This document shows, piece after piece, positions 9,580 to 18,607 of a stretch of 64,000 bases of DNA. How positions within the stretch are numbered: the first letter of the stretch is position 1; each line of letters opens with the position of its first letter. This stretch comes from an uncultured Roseobacter sp. (GTDB lineage Bacteria; Pseudomonadota; Alphaproteobacteria; Rhodobacterales; Rhodobacteraceae). The DNA lies in contig NZ_CANLYL010000003.1 in the NCBI RefSeq assembly GCF_947495275.1, forward strand, positions 310,001 to 374,000, given 5' to 3'. The notes beneath the pieces are model-generated. The model was not told where the DNA came from. It ran no database searches and worked only from the letters and a program-made list of their open reading frames with translations. The translations under genes and the position numbers were made by a program.

Positions 9580-10059
9580 TCAGGCGTCCATTTTTGGGGC
9601 TTCTTCCGCCTGTCTGCGCGCCAGTTCATTGCGGTAGAGCGAGAGGAAGTCGATGTTTTCCAGATTCAGCGGTGGGAAACCGCCATCGCGGGTCACGTCG
9701 CTGACGATCCGACGCAGGAACGGGAAAATCATCCGCGGGCATTCGATCAACAGGAACGGGTGCAGCTGATCCTCGGGCACATTGTCCACGTGGAAGATGC
9801 CAGCGTAATCGATCTCCAAAACGAACAAGGTCGCGTCGCCATCCTTGGCTTTGGACGTGACGGTCAACTTGATGGATGTTTCATACTGATTTTCGGCGCT
9901 GCGCTTTTTGGCGTCGAGGTTCACCTGAACCTGCACATCGGGGGTCACATCCGCAGGCGCGCCCTTTTGCGCCATGATGTTCTCAAAAGACATATCGCGA
10001 ATGAATTGCCCAAGAACGCGCATCTGCGGTCCTTGTTGTTGTGCTTCGGCTTCAGCCAT
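9580..10059 (-). CDS. secB: Protein-export chaperone SecB
   Basis: Tetrameric cytosolic chaperone that keeps precursor proteins unfolded and hands them to SecA. The protein is 159 aa, normal length, with conserved FIRDMSFENI near residues 18-27 and the segment LLIECPRMIFPFLRRI in the second half. The ATG at 10059 has GGAG ten bases upstream. It converges on dnaQ with only 4 bases between the stops, and fxsA lies upstream on the same strand. Confidence 0.95.
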   Translation of the reverse strand: MAEAEAQQQGPQMRVLGQFIRDMSFENIMAQKGAPADVTPDVQVQVNLDAKKRSAENQYETSIKLTVTSKAKDGDATLFVLEIDYAGIFHVDNVPEDQLHPFLLIECPRMIFPFLRRIVSDVTRDGGFPPLNLENIDFLSLYRNELARRQAEEAPKMDA

Positions 10060-10118
10060 GGGTCACTCCTACAGTGAATAATAAATCGGGCGAGCCTTAA
10101 CAGCTTGGGTTGGGGTTC

Positions 10119-10598
10119 TCAATGGTCCGTCCAGCCTGACGGCCTTTTGATCTTGTCATAATTTGGCGAGACCTCGGAATACTCTCCATCAATAATATCA
10201 CCATCCGGTGCCGGGCGACTGGGGCTCGGGCCTCTGCTGTCGAAGGTTTGAACATTGATCCGTGACCGGATGGCCTTGAAGACCGCAGTGCGAAATGCGG
10301 GGATCAACAACAAAAAACCCACCGCATCCGTAAAAAATCCGGGCGTCAGCAACAAAGCGCCGGAAAAAAGGATCATGGCACCATGCACCAGCGGTTCTGT
10401 CGGGTCCTTCAGGTCAGAGAAAGACGATTTGAGCTGACCGAGGGCAAGAATCCCTTGATTCCGTACCAGCCATGTGCCCACAATTGCCGTAACGACGACC
10501 GTCACCAGCGTCCATCCAAGGCCGATCGCTCCACCAATTTGAATAAAAAGGGTGATTTCGATCAGTGGTACCGCAAGAAAAGCGATAAATAGCCACAT
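10119..10598 (-). CDS. fxsA: FxsA-family membrane protein
   Basis: Cytoplasmic-membrane protein of the FxsA family; in E. coli FxsA relieves exclusion of phage T7 by the F plasmid, but its normal role is unclear. The protein is 159 aa. It has hydrophobic segments at the N-terminus (WLFIAFLAVPLIEI), around residues 25-45 and around 75-100, then a hydrophilic proline-rich tail. The ATG at 10598 with GGAAG eight bases upstream fits the family; an earlier in-frame start at 10649 adds a hydrophilic leader and is unlikely. It is divergent from timA across about 105 bases. Confidence 0.85.
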   Translation of the reverse strand: MWLFIAFLAVPLIEITLFIQIGGAIGLGWTLVTVVVTAIVGTWLVRNQGILALGQLKSSFSDLKDPTEPLVHGAMILFSGALLLTPGFFTDAVGFLLLIPAFRTAVFKAIRSRINVQTFDSRGPSPSRPAPDGDIIDGEYSEVSPNYDKIKRPSGWTDH

Positions 10599-10703
10599 TT
10601 TGATGCTTCCTTTCGTGGAGCGTACAGTGGACTTGGCGTAGTCCGACACCTACATAAGAGCAGTATACACCGGTTTCCACGTTTTACCCGACATGAGGTA
10701 CAT

Positions 10704-11363
10704 ATGAATTCGCCCCTGATACAGCTTCTGGTGCTTGCTGGCATTGCTGTTTTTTTGATTCTCCGACTAAAGAACGTGTTGGGGACAAGGGATGGTTTTG
10801 AGCAACCGCCCATGGCGAACCCACAACCGGGCCGACGGACCGGCCCGGAGTTCGAGGTGATCGAAGGTGGCCCCGATCTTGATATCGTCGATCACGTGGA
10901 GGAGGATTCGGATGCGGCCAAGGCGCTGAGTTCGATGAAACGTCTGGAGCCGTCTTTCAACGTCACCGATTTTCTGGGCGGTGCCCGCGGTGCCTATGAG
11001 ATGATCGTGATGGGATATGAAACTGGCGAATTGTCGGAAATCCAGCCCTTCCTGGCGGAAGACATATACGAATCTTTTGTCGATGGTGTCGCCGCGCGCG
11101 AAGATCAGGGGCTTACTATCGAGGCTACGTTCATTGGCGTGCGCGAACTCAAACTGATGGACGCGACCTTCAATGACGCCACCAATGAGGCGGAATTGAC
11201 CATTCGGTTCGTTGCTGAACTCACCTCTGCTGTGCGCAACAGCGAAGGTGACATCATCGAAGGCAGCACATCGGAGATCAAGCGCCAGAAAGACACATGG
11301 GCTTTCGCACGCACGATGGGGTCGGACGATCCAAATTGGCAGCTTGTTTCCACAGACGCATGA
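10704..11363 (+). CDS. Tim44/TimA-family adaptor protein
   Basis: The 219-aa protein has one N-terminal membrane helix (about residues 6-21) and a C-terminal Tim44-like domain (about 75-219), the fold of the mitochondrial import-motor subunit Tim44. Alphaproteobacterial members (TimA) are membrane-bound and their partners are not well known. The ATG has GAGGT five bases upstream. It overlaps mltA by 4 bases (ATGA), so a cell-envelope role coupled to mltA and smr is possible but inferred. Confidence 0.85.
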   Translation: MNSPLIQLLVLAGIAVFLILRLKNVLGTRDGFEQPPMANPQPGRRTGPEFEVIEGGPDLDIVDHVEEDSDAAKALSSMKRLEPSFNVTDFLGGARGAYEMIVMGYETGELSEIQPFLAEDIYESFVDGVAAREDQGLTIEATFIGVRELKLMDATFNDATNEAELTIRFVAELTSAVRNSEGDIIEGSTSEIKRQKDTWAFARTMGSDDPNWQLVSTDA

Positions 11364-12397
11364 AATCCGGCCTGGCGGCGGCTCTGATTGCGGGGATGAT
11401 CGGAATGACACCCCCCGTCAATGCTGAGCAGCGCGTCGAAGTTCTCTCTTTCGATGATCTGGAAGGATGGTCGCTGGATGATCATGCGGCCGCCTTTGAG
11501 ACCTTTCGCAACACCTGCCAAGATATGCCTGACCCGGACTGGCGCGCCGTTTGTGCCTATGCGACGTCTGATCCCGATCCGCGCAGTTTCTTTGAGTTGT
11601 TTTTCCGCCCCGTATTGATCGAAGACGGTGCCGACATGTTGTTTACCGGGTATTTTGAACCGGAACTTAGCGGATCGCGACAGAGGACCGGTCGCTACCG
11701 TTATCCGATCTATGCGATGCCGCCTGAAGCCAAAGCCACCGACTTGTGGCTGTCACGTCGGGAAATTCTGGATGGGAACCAATTGAATGGCAGAGGTTTG
11801 GAGATCGCCTGGGTTGATGATCCTGTCGAACTCTTTTTTCTGCAAATTCAAGGGTCTGGTCGTGTAAATCTCCCGGATGGGGACAAGTTGCGGGTGGGGT
11901 ATGCGGGTGCCAATGGTCATCCTTACCGCTCTATCGGTGCCGAGCTTGTTCGCCGGGGCACCTATCAATCCCATCAGGTCAGCGCCGATGTCATCAAGAA
12001 CTGGGTGCGGCGCAATCCTGCCGCCGGGCAAGAATTGCTCTATCATAATCCGTCCTACGTATTTTTCCGTGAGGTCAGCGAAGTCCCGTCGGACAAAGGC
12101 CCATTGGGGGCCATGAACCGGTCGGTCACACCGATGCGCACAATCGCCGTCGACCCGGCCTTCACGCCCCTAGGCGCGCCGGTCTGGATTGAGAAGGACG
12201 GCAAAAAACCGATGCGCCGTCTGATGATTGCGCAGGATACCGGATCGGCGATCAAGGGTGCGCAGCGGGCGGATATATTTTTTGGCACCGGTGACAAGGC
12301 CGGACGGGCAGCGGGGAAGTTGAAGGATCCCGGACGCATGATTGTCCTTCTACCAATTCAACGCGCTTATGCCATGGCGCCTGAGGGTTCTCTGTGA
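11360..12397 (+). CDS. mltA: Membrane-bound lytic murein transglycosylase A (MltA)
   Basis: Cleaves the MurNAc-GlcNAc bond of peptidoglycan with formation of 1,6-anhydro ends. The protein is 345 aa with an N-terminal signal peptide (residues 1 to about 22, ending PVNA). No lipobox cysteine is visible, so it may be periplasmic rather than a lipoprotein. The MltA barrel contains LFFLQIQGSGRV, and the C-terminal 3D domain has the catalytic-aspartate segment AQDTGSAIKGAQRADIFFG. The ATG at 11360 overlaps the timA-family stop. The smr gene follows with a GTGA overlap. Confidence 0.92.
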   Translation: MKSGLAAALIAGMIGMTPPVNAEQRVEVLSFDDLEGWSLDDHAAAFETFRNTCQDMPDPDWRAVCAYATSDPDPRSFFELFFRPVLIEDGADMLFTGYFEPELSGSRQRTGRYRYPIYAMPPEAKATDLWLSRREILDGNQLNGRGLEIAWVDDPVELFFLQIQGSGRVNLPDGDKLRVGYAGANGHPYRSIGAELVRRGTYQSHQVSADVIKNWVRRNPAAGQELLYHNPSYVFFREVSEVPSDKGPLGAMNRSVTPMRTIAVDPAFTPLGAPVWIEKDGKKPMRRLMIAQDTGSAIKGAQRADIFFGTGDKAGRAAGKLKDPGRMIVLLPIQRAYAMAPEGSL

Positions 12398-12984
12398 CAC
12401 GTCGAAAACTGGGGCCTGACGAAATCGCGCTCTGGCAAAAGGTGGCGGATAGAACTGAAAGGCTGAACTTCCAAGAGACTTTTGATCCCGCTGCTTATGC
12501 GCCTGCCCCTAAGCCCAAATCCAAACCGACCGTTGATCTGAGCAAACTTGTCACAACCTATCCGCCCAAGCCAGTCGCGCGAAAACCGGGTTATGATCTG
12601 AAGCCCACATTGCCGGATCAGTTGCAAAAATCGCCCGTTCAGATGGACCAGAAAACCTTTGGGAAAATGACACGTGGCAAATTGAAACCCGAAGGCCGGA
12701 TTGATTTGCACGGCATGACGCTGGACCGCGCGCATGCGGCTTTGACCAAATTTGTGTTACGGGCGCATGGATCGGGGAAACGGCTGGTTCTGGTGATTAC
12801 TGGAAAGGGCAAGAATCGTGATGAAGGCGGTCCAATCCCTGTCAGATTTGGCGTGTTGCGCCATCAGGTGCCGCAGTGGCTAAGCTCACCACCACTGGCA
12901 TCTTCGGTCTTGCAGGTCAGTGAAGCACATGTCAGCCACGGCGGCGGCGGCGCATATTACGTTTACCTTCGGCGCAAGCGTTAG
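12394..12984 (+). CDS. Smr/MutS2-type domain protein
   Basis: The 196-aa protein has a low-complexity, lysine- and proline-rich first half and a C-terminal Smr domain starting near residue 108 (RIDLHGMTLDRAHAAL), with the TGKG loop at about 136-139. Smr domains in MutS2 are nucleases acting on nucleic acids; the substrate of this stand-alone form is unknown. It starts at GTG, overlapping the mltA stop (GTGA), and converges with a 4-base overlap on the MFS gene. Confidence 0.88.
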   Translation: MTRRKLGPDEIALWQKVADRTERLNFQETFDPAAYAPAPKPKSKPTVDLSKLVTTYPPKPVARKPGYDLKPTLPDQLQKSPVQMDQKTFGKMTRGKLKPEGRIDLHGMTLDRAHAALTKFVLRAHGSGKRLVLVITGKGKNRDEGGPIPVRFGVLRHQVPQWLSSPPLASSVLQVSEAHVSHGGGGAYYVYLRRKR

Positions 12985-14198
12985 ATGGCCAATGAAGGCC
13001 GTGCCCGCCTGACACCAAAAAACATGATGGCCGAGGCAATCAGAAAATAGACCGCAACGCCAATATACTGCCGTTCCAATCCGACGCCAAAGTCAATCAG
13101 GAGGCCCGTTACACCGGGTCCGATCGCGGAGCCCAAAACCATGACAGCTGCCGCCATTGCTTTGATGGAACCGATATTCTTGGTGCCGTAAAACTCTGCC
13201 CAGAATGCGTTGGGCAGCGTCGAATTTGCACCCGAGGTCAGCGCGAGGAAAAACAAACCGATCACGGCCATCCACAGCGACGAGCCAACGGAAAATACGG
13301 CGAAGGCCAAAACCATGGGTAGTTGATAAAAGGGGATGAGCCGCGGCGTGCCGAAGCGATCCAACGCCCAGCCTGATATCAGCATCGCGCCGATCCCGAG
13401 CACGGTGTAGATCGGGAAGAGTGCCACGAATGTCAGATGGGTCCACCCTTTGAGGGCCGCATAGTGGACCTGATGAAAGAAGAACGCCGTGTTGAAAGCT
13501 GAAGGACCCAGAATCGCTGGCACCATGTACCAGAAAAGCGGATGTCGAAGCGTCTGACTGCGGGTCCAGTGGCGACCGTGCATACCCGCACTCTGATTTT
13601 CCTGCGACATCGACTGCGGCGTGCGCTCTTCGCGCAGTAGATGCAGCACTGCTGGGATAGCCGCCAGCGCGATGATCGCGGCAAGGACCCATAAAAGCCG
13701 CCAATTCACGAAGGTCATCAAAGCAACAAACCCCAGCGGCAGGATGGATTCGCCGGCCGCATACCCAAGGGTTGCAATTGAGAGGGCCCGCCCGCGCGTT
13801 GCGACAAACCACCGTGCCATCGCGACGATGGCGATGTGGCTTGTCATGCCCTGCCCGGTCAAACGCAGCGCAAAGATGACAATTGGCAGTGCCCAGACAA
13901 AGGGGTTGGCTGCCATCAGCAGGCAAGCGCCGGATAAGAACAGAAGGATCACGGTCCCAAGCGTGCGCACGCGGAAATGATCGGTCAGCCCGCCAGCCCA
14001 AACCATAACAGCGGCAGAGACCATGGTGCCCAACGAATAGACGGACCCCCATTCACCGTGGCTGAGTGCGAACTCACCCTGAACCTGCGCTGCGAAAATG
14101 GAGATGAAAAACGTTTGCCCGAAGGACGACAGAAACGTCAACAGGCCACCCGCTGCCAGCCAGGGCGCATTCGTTTTGACAAATGCGCCCAGTCGCAT
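12981..14198 (-). CDS. Major facilitator superfamily transporter
   Basis: The 405-aa protein has about twelve hydrophobic helices in two halves, the MFS layout. The cytoplasmic loop GLTDHFRVRTLG between helices 2 and 3 resembles the MFS motif A, and WALDRFGTPR repeats it in the second half. No substrate can be assigned. The ATG at 14198 has GGAGAG upstream. It is transcribed in the same direction as the hslV-hslU group and lies about 55 bases downstream of hslU. Confidence 0.88.
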   Translation of the reverse strand: MRLGAFVKTNAPWLAAGGLLTFLSSFGQTFFISIFAAQVQGEFALSHGEWGSVYSLGTMVSAAVMVWAGGLTDHFRVRTLGTVILLFLSGACLLMAANPFVWALPIVIFALRLTGQGMTSHIAIVAMARWFVATRGRALSIATLGYAAGESILPLGFVALMTFVNWRLLWVLAAIIALAAIPAVLHLLREERTPQSMSQENQSAGMHGRHWTRSQTLRHPLFWYMVPAILGPSAFNTAFFFHQVHYAALKGWTHLTFVALFPIYTVLGIGAMLISGWALDRFGTPRLIPFYQLPMVLAFAVFSVGSSLWMAVIGLFFLALTSGANSTLPNAFWAEFYGTKNIGSIKAMAAAVMVLGSAIGPGVTGLLIDFGVGLERQYIGVAVYFLIASAIMFFGVRRARPSLAI

Positions 14199-14252
14199 GT
14201 CGATCTCTCCGCGGTCGTTCGCGACTTGCCTACCCTAGCGACGGGTCACTGG

Positions 14253-15560
14253 CTAGAGCACATAGCGGCTGATATCGGTGGAACGGGTCAGCTCGCCCAG
14301 GTTCTTTTCGACAAAGCTCGCATCCACGACCACTTCATCGCCCGCCTGATCCGGCGCATTAAAGGAAAGTTCTTCGAACACGCGTTCCATGACGGTGTAG
14401 AGACGGCGCGCACCGATGTTCTCAACGGTTTGATTCACATCCGCTGCGATCTTGGCGAGAGCGGCAATACCATCCTGTTCGAAACTGACCTTAACCTGCT
14501 CAGTCCCCATCAGGGCGGTGTATTGCAATGTCAGGGCATTATCCGTTTCCGTCAGGATGCGAACGAAATCTTCTTCTGTCAGCGCCCGCAATTCCACACG
14601 TATCGGCAAGCGGCCCTGAAGTTCGGGCAGCAGATCAGAAGGCTTTGCAATGTGGAACGCGCCAGAGGCGATGAACAGCACATGGTCGGTCTTCACCGGC
14701 CCATGTTTGGTGCTGACCGTTGTTCCTTCGATCAGCGGCAGCAGGTCGCGCTGCACCCCTTCCCGGCTCACATCGCCACCGCGCGCGTCAGATTTTGCAC
14801 AGACCTTGTCGATCTCATCCAGAAATACGATCCCGTTCTGCTCCACCGCCTCTATCGCAGCCTTGGTAACGGTTTCATCGTCCAGCAGTTTGTCGGCTTC
14901 TTCACCAATTAACACTTCGTAGCTTTCCGCGACCGACAGACGCTTGCGTGTCGTGCGTCCTCCCATCGCTTTGCCGAATATGTCACCCAGATTGAGCATA
15001 CCCATGCCGCCGCCCGGTTGGCCGGGAATATCCATCGCCTGAAACGGGTTCGATGTATCGGCGATCTCAAGGTCGATCATTTCATCATCAAGCTCACCGG
15101 CTTTCAGTTTCTTTCGGAACATGTCGCGCGTGCCTTCACGGGCATCCTCGCCCGCGATGGCATCGATAACCCGTTCTTCGGCGGCGTTGCGCGCGTTGGC
15201 CTTGACGTCTTCGCGCATGTGATCGCGGGTCATAGCGATGGCGCTGTCAACAAGATCGCGGATGATCTGTTCGACATCGCGGCCGACATAACCGACTTCG
15301 GTGAATTTTGTGGCCTCGACCTTGAGGAAAGGCGCGCGCGCCAGTTTGGCCAACCGGCGACTGATCTCGGTCTTGCCGACCCCGGTGGGTCCGATCATCA
15401 GGATATTCTTGGGATAAACCTCGTCACGCAGATCATCAGATAGTTGCTTGCGGCGCCAGCGGTTGCGCAAGGCCACAGCCACGGCCCGTTTCGCATCCTT
15501 TTGCCCAATGATGAATCGGTCGAGTTCGGAGACGATCTCGCGGGGGGTCAGGTCTGTCAT
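14253..15560 (-). CDS. hslU: ATP-dependent protease ATPase subunit HslU
   Basis: AAA+ unfoldase that feeds substrates to the HslV peptidase. The protein is 435 aa with Walker [10 protein letters not shown] at about residues 54-62, the insertion I-domain in the middle, Walker [11 protein letters not shown], and the C-terminal tail DISRYVL that inserts into HslV. It starts one base after the stop of the membrane-protein gene, so the two are tightly coupled. hslV lies on the other side of that gene. Confidence 0.97.
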   Translation of the reverse strand: MTDLTPREIVSELDRFIIGQKDAKRAVAVALRNRWRRKQLSDDLRDEVYPKNILMIGPTGVGKTEISRRLAKLARAPFLKVEATKFTEVGYVGRDVEQIIRDLVDSAIAMTRDHMREDVKANARNAAEERVIDAIAGEDAREGTRDMFRKKLKAGELDDEMIDLEIADTSNPFQAMDIPGQPGGGMGMLNLGDIFGKAMGGRTTRKRLSVAESYEVLIGEEADKLLDDETVTKAAIEAVEQNGIVFLDEIDKVCAKSDARGGDVSREGVQRDLLPLIEGTTVSTKHGPVKTDHVLFIASGAFHIAKPSDLLPELQGRLPIRVELRALTEEDFVRILTETDNALTLQYTALMGTEQVKVSFEQDGIAALAKIAADVNQTVENIGARRLYTVMERVFEELSFNAPDQAGDEVVVDASFVEKNLGELTRSTDISRYVL

Positions 15561-15561
15561 G

Positions 15562-16638
15562 TTAAGCCTTTGTCAGATGAGATGGTGGCAAGCGGTGCAA
15601 TGGGATGAAACCCGGCATCAATGCCAAAAGACGCGCGCGAATCCGTTCCCAACGGGCGCCCAGAAACAACAATACGATTCCCAGGAAAAGGACCGTGTAA
15701 ACCGCACCCCCGCCGTCGAAAATTGTGGTGGCCAGGATGACCGTGTAGCCGATTGCGGCGATCAGGAACGACCTGCGGTCAATCACGATGGCGACGAGCG
15801 CAAAGAGCGCCAGGACGGCTAGTAAAACGGAATTCGACCAACCGGCATCGCGTTCCAGAAGCGACAGGGCAATGGTGTTGACCAAGGCCGGCGCTGCAAC
15901 CACATGAAGCCAGAAACCATTGGCTGCACGGCGGGTGACGCGGTGCGGATCGGACATGTCAAACGCCATGGCGATGCCAAATACGACGACCCCCAGAGCA
16001 AGGGTGATCCACGCAAAGGGGCCGCCTGCCGACAGCAGGAACAACTCCTCGGTTGATGCGGGCGATCCACTGCTGTTGCCAGCGATTAGGATGGCGATAC
16101 CGAAAGCGGCCAATGCTATCAGCGCCAGCGCAAAGGGCACCCGGAACCGAAACCAGAAGAGCAACAAGGCAAGCGTCGCGAGACTGAAGGGTAGCGGCAG
16201 GCTGCTGTTGTCACCCTGGGCCACCATGAACAGCTCAGAAAAAGCGCCTGCGCAGGTGTAGGCTGCATTGATGGCGAATAGGATCGAGAGGGTGATTGCA
16301 GGTGCCACCATCCGGCGCTTTCGAATGAAGTATTCGGACAATCCCCAAAGCACGACAGCCGCGATGATCCCGGAATAGATCAACGTATTGCGGAGGCTCA
16401 ACGGGTCATTTGTCATGCCAAATGTCACAACCCCGACCCAGCCAACCGCTAGGACGACGAGACCCACAACGATGAAAATCTCATTGAACCCACGGAAAAG
16501 TTCAAAAGGCTCATCGCCGGGTGCCAGATTTTCACGCGCACCGCTGCGACTGTGCGCAAGGCTGGTCAATGCCGCGGCTTGCGCCTCTGTCACGATCCCG
16601 GCGCTGACAGAGGCCCGAAGATCGTCCTTGTCAATCAT
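15562..16638 (-). CDS. DUF2157-like polytopic membrane protein inserted between hslV and hslU
   Basis: The 358-aa protein has a hydrophilic N-terminal region of about 50 residues containing a helix-turn segment ([20 protein letters not shown]) like that of DUF2157 proteins. About nine or ten hydrophobic helices and a short basic tail follow. No function is known. The ATG overlaps the hslV stop by 4 bases (ATGA) and the stop is one base from hslU, so it is almost certainly cotranslated with the protease subunits. A role in membrane or envelope stress is only a guess from context. Confidence 0.75.
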   Translation of the reverse strand: MIDKDDLRASVSAGIVTEAQAAALTSLAHSRSGARENLAPGDEPFELFRGFNEIFIVVGLVVLAVGWVGVVTFGMTNDPLSLRNTLIYSGIIAAVVLWGLSEYFIRKRRMVAPAITLSILFAINAAYTCAGAFSELFMVAQGDNSSLPLPFSLATLALLLFWFRFRVPFALALIALAAFGIAILIAGNSSGSPASTEELFLLSAGGPFAWITLALGVVVFGIAMAFDMSDPHRVTRRAANGFWLHVVAAPALVNTIALSLLERDAGWSNSVLLAVLALFALVAIVIDRRSFLIAAIGYTVILATTIFDGGGAVYTVLFLGIVLLFLGARWERIRARLLALMPGFIPLHRLPPSHLTKA

Positions 16639-17192
16639 GCTGTGATCTTCTCGACCGTCAGGTTTCCGTTTGTGTAGACACAGATATCCGCGGCGATCGC
16701 CATCGCATCCCGCGCCACATCTTCCGCCGATCTGTCGCTGTCCATCATTCCCCGCGCTGCGGCAAGGGCGAAATTACCGCCTGAGCCGATGGCGGCAACG
16801 TCGTGTTCAGGTTCCAGCACGTCACCCGCACCCGTAATCACGAAGATATCCGCGCCATCAGAGACAATGAGCATGGCTTCGAGCTTTTGCAGATATTTAT
16901 CGGTGCGCCAGTCCTTGGCCAGCTCGACACTGGCGCGCGCCAGTTGGCCGGGTGTTGCTTCGAGCTTGGCTTCCAGCCGCTCCAGCAAAGTAAACGCGTC
17001 AGCCGTCGATCCGGCGAACCCGGCGACAACATCATAACCGCCCGGCGACAGACGTCGCACCTTGCGCGCCGTCCCTTTGATCACCGTTTGACCAAGAGAG
17101 ACCTGACCGTCCCCTGCAATGACCACCTCATCATCTTTCTTGACGCCGATGATTGTTGTCCCATGCCAGCCGGGGAATTCTTCGCGTGTCAT
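16635..17192 (-). CDS. hslV: ATP-dependent protease peptidase subunit HslV
   Basis: Proteasome-like threonine peptidase that forms a double hexamer capped by HslU. The protein is 185 aa. An 11-residue propeptide ([11 protein letters not shown]) precedes the catalytic threonine of [20 protein letters not shown] and [13 protein letters not shown] are the conserved core segments. The ATG at 17192 has AAGGAG six bases upstream; the reading frame is open much further upstream but without family similarity. A possible heat-shock promoter lies at 17216-17246. Confidence 0.96.
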   Translation of the reverse strand: MTREEFPGWHGTTIIGVKKDDEVVIAGDGQVSLGQTVIKGTARKVRRLSPGGYDVVAGFAGSTADAFTLLERLEAKLEATPGQLARASVELAKDWRTDKYLQKLEAMLIVSDGADIFVITGAGDVLEPEHDVAAIGSGGNFALAAARGMMDSDRSAEDVARDAMAIAADICVYTNGNLTVEKITA

Positions 17193-17215
17193 CTCGGTCT
17201 CCTTATGCGTGGTGC

Positions 17216-17246
17216 CTATATGGCCTGACCCAAATGAGGGTACAAG
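17216..17246 (-). promoter_or_regulatory. Possible sigma-32 type promoter of hslV
   Basis: Reading the minus strand, CTTGTAC (17246-17240) is followed after 16 bases by CCATATAG (17223-17216), which ends 24 bases before the hslV ATG. This resembles RpoH promoters (CTTGAAA and CCCATNT-like boxes) and would suit a heat-shock protease operon. The match is partial. Confidence 0.4.
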
Positions 17247-17290
17247 AGCGCGGCCTTGTTCATATCCGTTTATCCGCTTAGCCTGCGGGC

Positions 17291-18205
17291 ATGGGTGGGG
17301 GAAAAGTGCTGCGGTTCTATTTGGAGCCGAAATTGCACAACGCAGTTTTGATGGGTCGGCAGAATTTCGTGACAAAAGTCGCGTCTGTCGCGCTGCGTTC
17401 GGGATTTGAGGTGAACTACATGCGACACGCGGAAGTGTCGCCGATCGCACCCCTAGATACCGACTATTCAATGTCTGACAGGGCCAACCCTTTGGGTAAA
17501 AACGCCCTGGTTTTCGGGCGTTGCCTTCATGCGCCTTTCTGGCAAATTGAACAGACCCCGGAATGCTGGAGGCGTGATGTCGCTTTCGCTGATTTTGACC
17601 CGACCGCTGTTCCCAAAAACGATGCTGCGAGGTTTTACCAGTATTGGCGTGAACGTCTGTTTGGTGACGCGCCGCTCAGAACGACAAAAGACGGGTTCGT
17701 CTATGTCCCGCTGCAAGATCAATTGACCACACCTGTCCCGCCCCAGATGTCCACGCAACTGGATATGCTTGATGCCTGTCTTGCTGCCGAACCGGAACGG
17801 CCCATCATTGCGGCGCTCAATCCGAACATCACCTATACCGACCAGGACCTCACAGCGCTGAACAGGATGGATGCGCAAAATGATCGCCTGACCGTGCGCA
17901 TTGGTGCCATGAAAGAACTGCTGCGCACCTGCGATTATGTGGTTACGCAGAATTCCGCCGTGGCTTTCAACGCGCTCTTTTTCGGCAAGCCGAGTATTCT
18001 GTTTTCAAAGGCTGATTTTCATCATGTCACGCTGGGAGCAGCGCCAGGAGACGTCGCGGCCTTCAGGAAGATCGCAAGACATAAACCCGAATGGGCGCGC
18101 TACGTATGGTGGTTCTGGCAGCGTCACGCGATCAACCTGGGCCGAAAGGACGTGGAAGACAAAATAGCAGTACGGTTGCGCAGGTTTGGCTGGCCCATAA
18201 AATAA
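17291..18205 (+). CDS. Capsule-polysaccharide-type protein (glycosyltransferase-like), function unknown
   Basis: The 304-aa soluble-looking protein has no signal peptide. Its core segments, FVYVPLQDQ near residue 135 and [21 protein letters not shown] near 218-238, resemble the capsule polysaccharide biosynthesis/Kdo-transferase family, where a similar NS..G.EAL..GKP segment binds the nucleotide sugar. No other capsule genes are nearby, so it stands alone between hslV (divergent) and trxA (convergent). It is likely to modify a surface sugar, but donor and acceptor are unknown. Confidence 0.55.
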   Translation: MGGGKVLRFYLEPKLHNAVLMGRQNFVTKVASVALRSGFEVNYMRHAEVSPIAPLDTDYSMSDRANPLGKNALVFGRCLHAPFWQIEQTPECWRRDVAFADFDPTAVPKNDAARFYQYWRERLFGDAPLRTTKDGFVYVPLQDQLTTPVPPQMSTQLDMLDACLAAEPERPIIAALNPNITYTDQDLTALNRMDAQNDRLTVRIGAMKELLRTCDYVVTQNSAVAFNALFFGKPSILFSKADFHHVTLGAAPGDVAAFRKIARHKPEWARYVWWFWQRHAINLGRKDVEDKIAVRLRRFGWPIK

Positions 18206-18232
18206 GGGCGCCCGGATAGGAGCGCCCTCGGA
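18205..18232 (-). terminator. Rho-independent terminator downstream of trxA
   Basis: Stem AGGGCGC/GCGCCCT (18205-18211 and 18222-18228) with a 10-base loop. On the minus strand it is followed by TTATTTTAT, fitting termination of trxA transcription. It also overlaps the stop of the convergent plus-strand gene. Confidence 0.65.
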
Positions 18233-18250
18233 GCTTCTGACAGAACCGGT

Positions 18251-18571
18251 TTAGATCGACTCTTCGATCCAGCTTTGCAGTGCTGCTTTAGGTTTTGCGC
18301 CCGCCATGTTGGACACAACCTGCCCGTCTTTGAAAATAAACAGCGCCGGGATGCCGCGAACACCCATCTGAGCTGGCGAATTCGGATTATCATCAACATT
18401 GACTTTGACGATTTTGACCTTCCCGTCCATTTCGGCGGAAAGCTCTTCCAGAGAAGGGCCAATCTGCTTGCAGGGGCCACACCATTCCGCCCAGAAATCC
18501 ACAACTACGGGGATGTCGGAGTTTTTGACTTCGGCGTCAAATGTTTCGTCGGTTACAGCAAGGGTGGCCAT
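18251..18571 (-). CDS. trxA: Thioredoxin
   Basis: Cytosolic protein-disulfide reductase. The protein is 106 aa with the canonical active site WCGPCK at residues 30-35 and the cis-proline loop region [11 protein letters not shown]. It lies 36 bases downstream of addA on the same strand and is probably part of the same transcript or has its own promoter in the short gap. A hairpin terminator follows its stop. Confidence 0.97.
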   Translation of the reverse strand: MATLAVTDETFDAEVKNSDIPVVVDFWAEWCGPCKQIGPSLEELSAEMDGKVKIVKVNVDDNPNSPAQMGVRGIPALFIFKDGQVVSNMAGAKPKAALQSWIEESI

Positions 18572-18607
18572 TATGCTCTCCTGACAGGCTATGCTTGGAC
18601 GGCGAAC

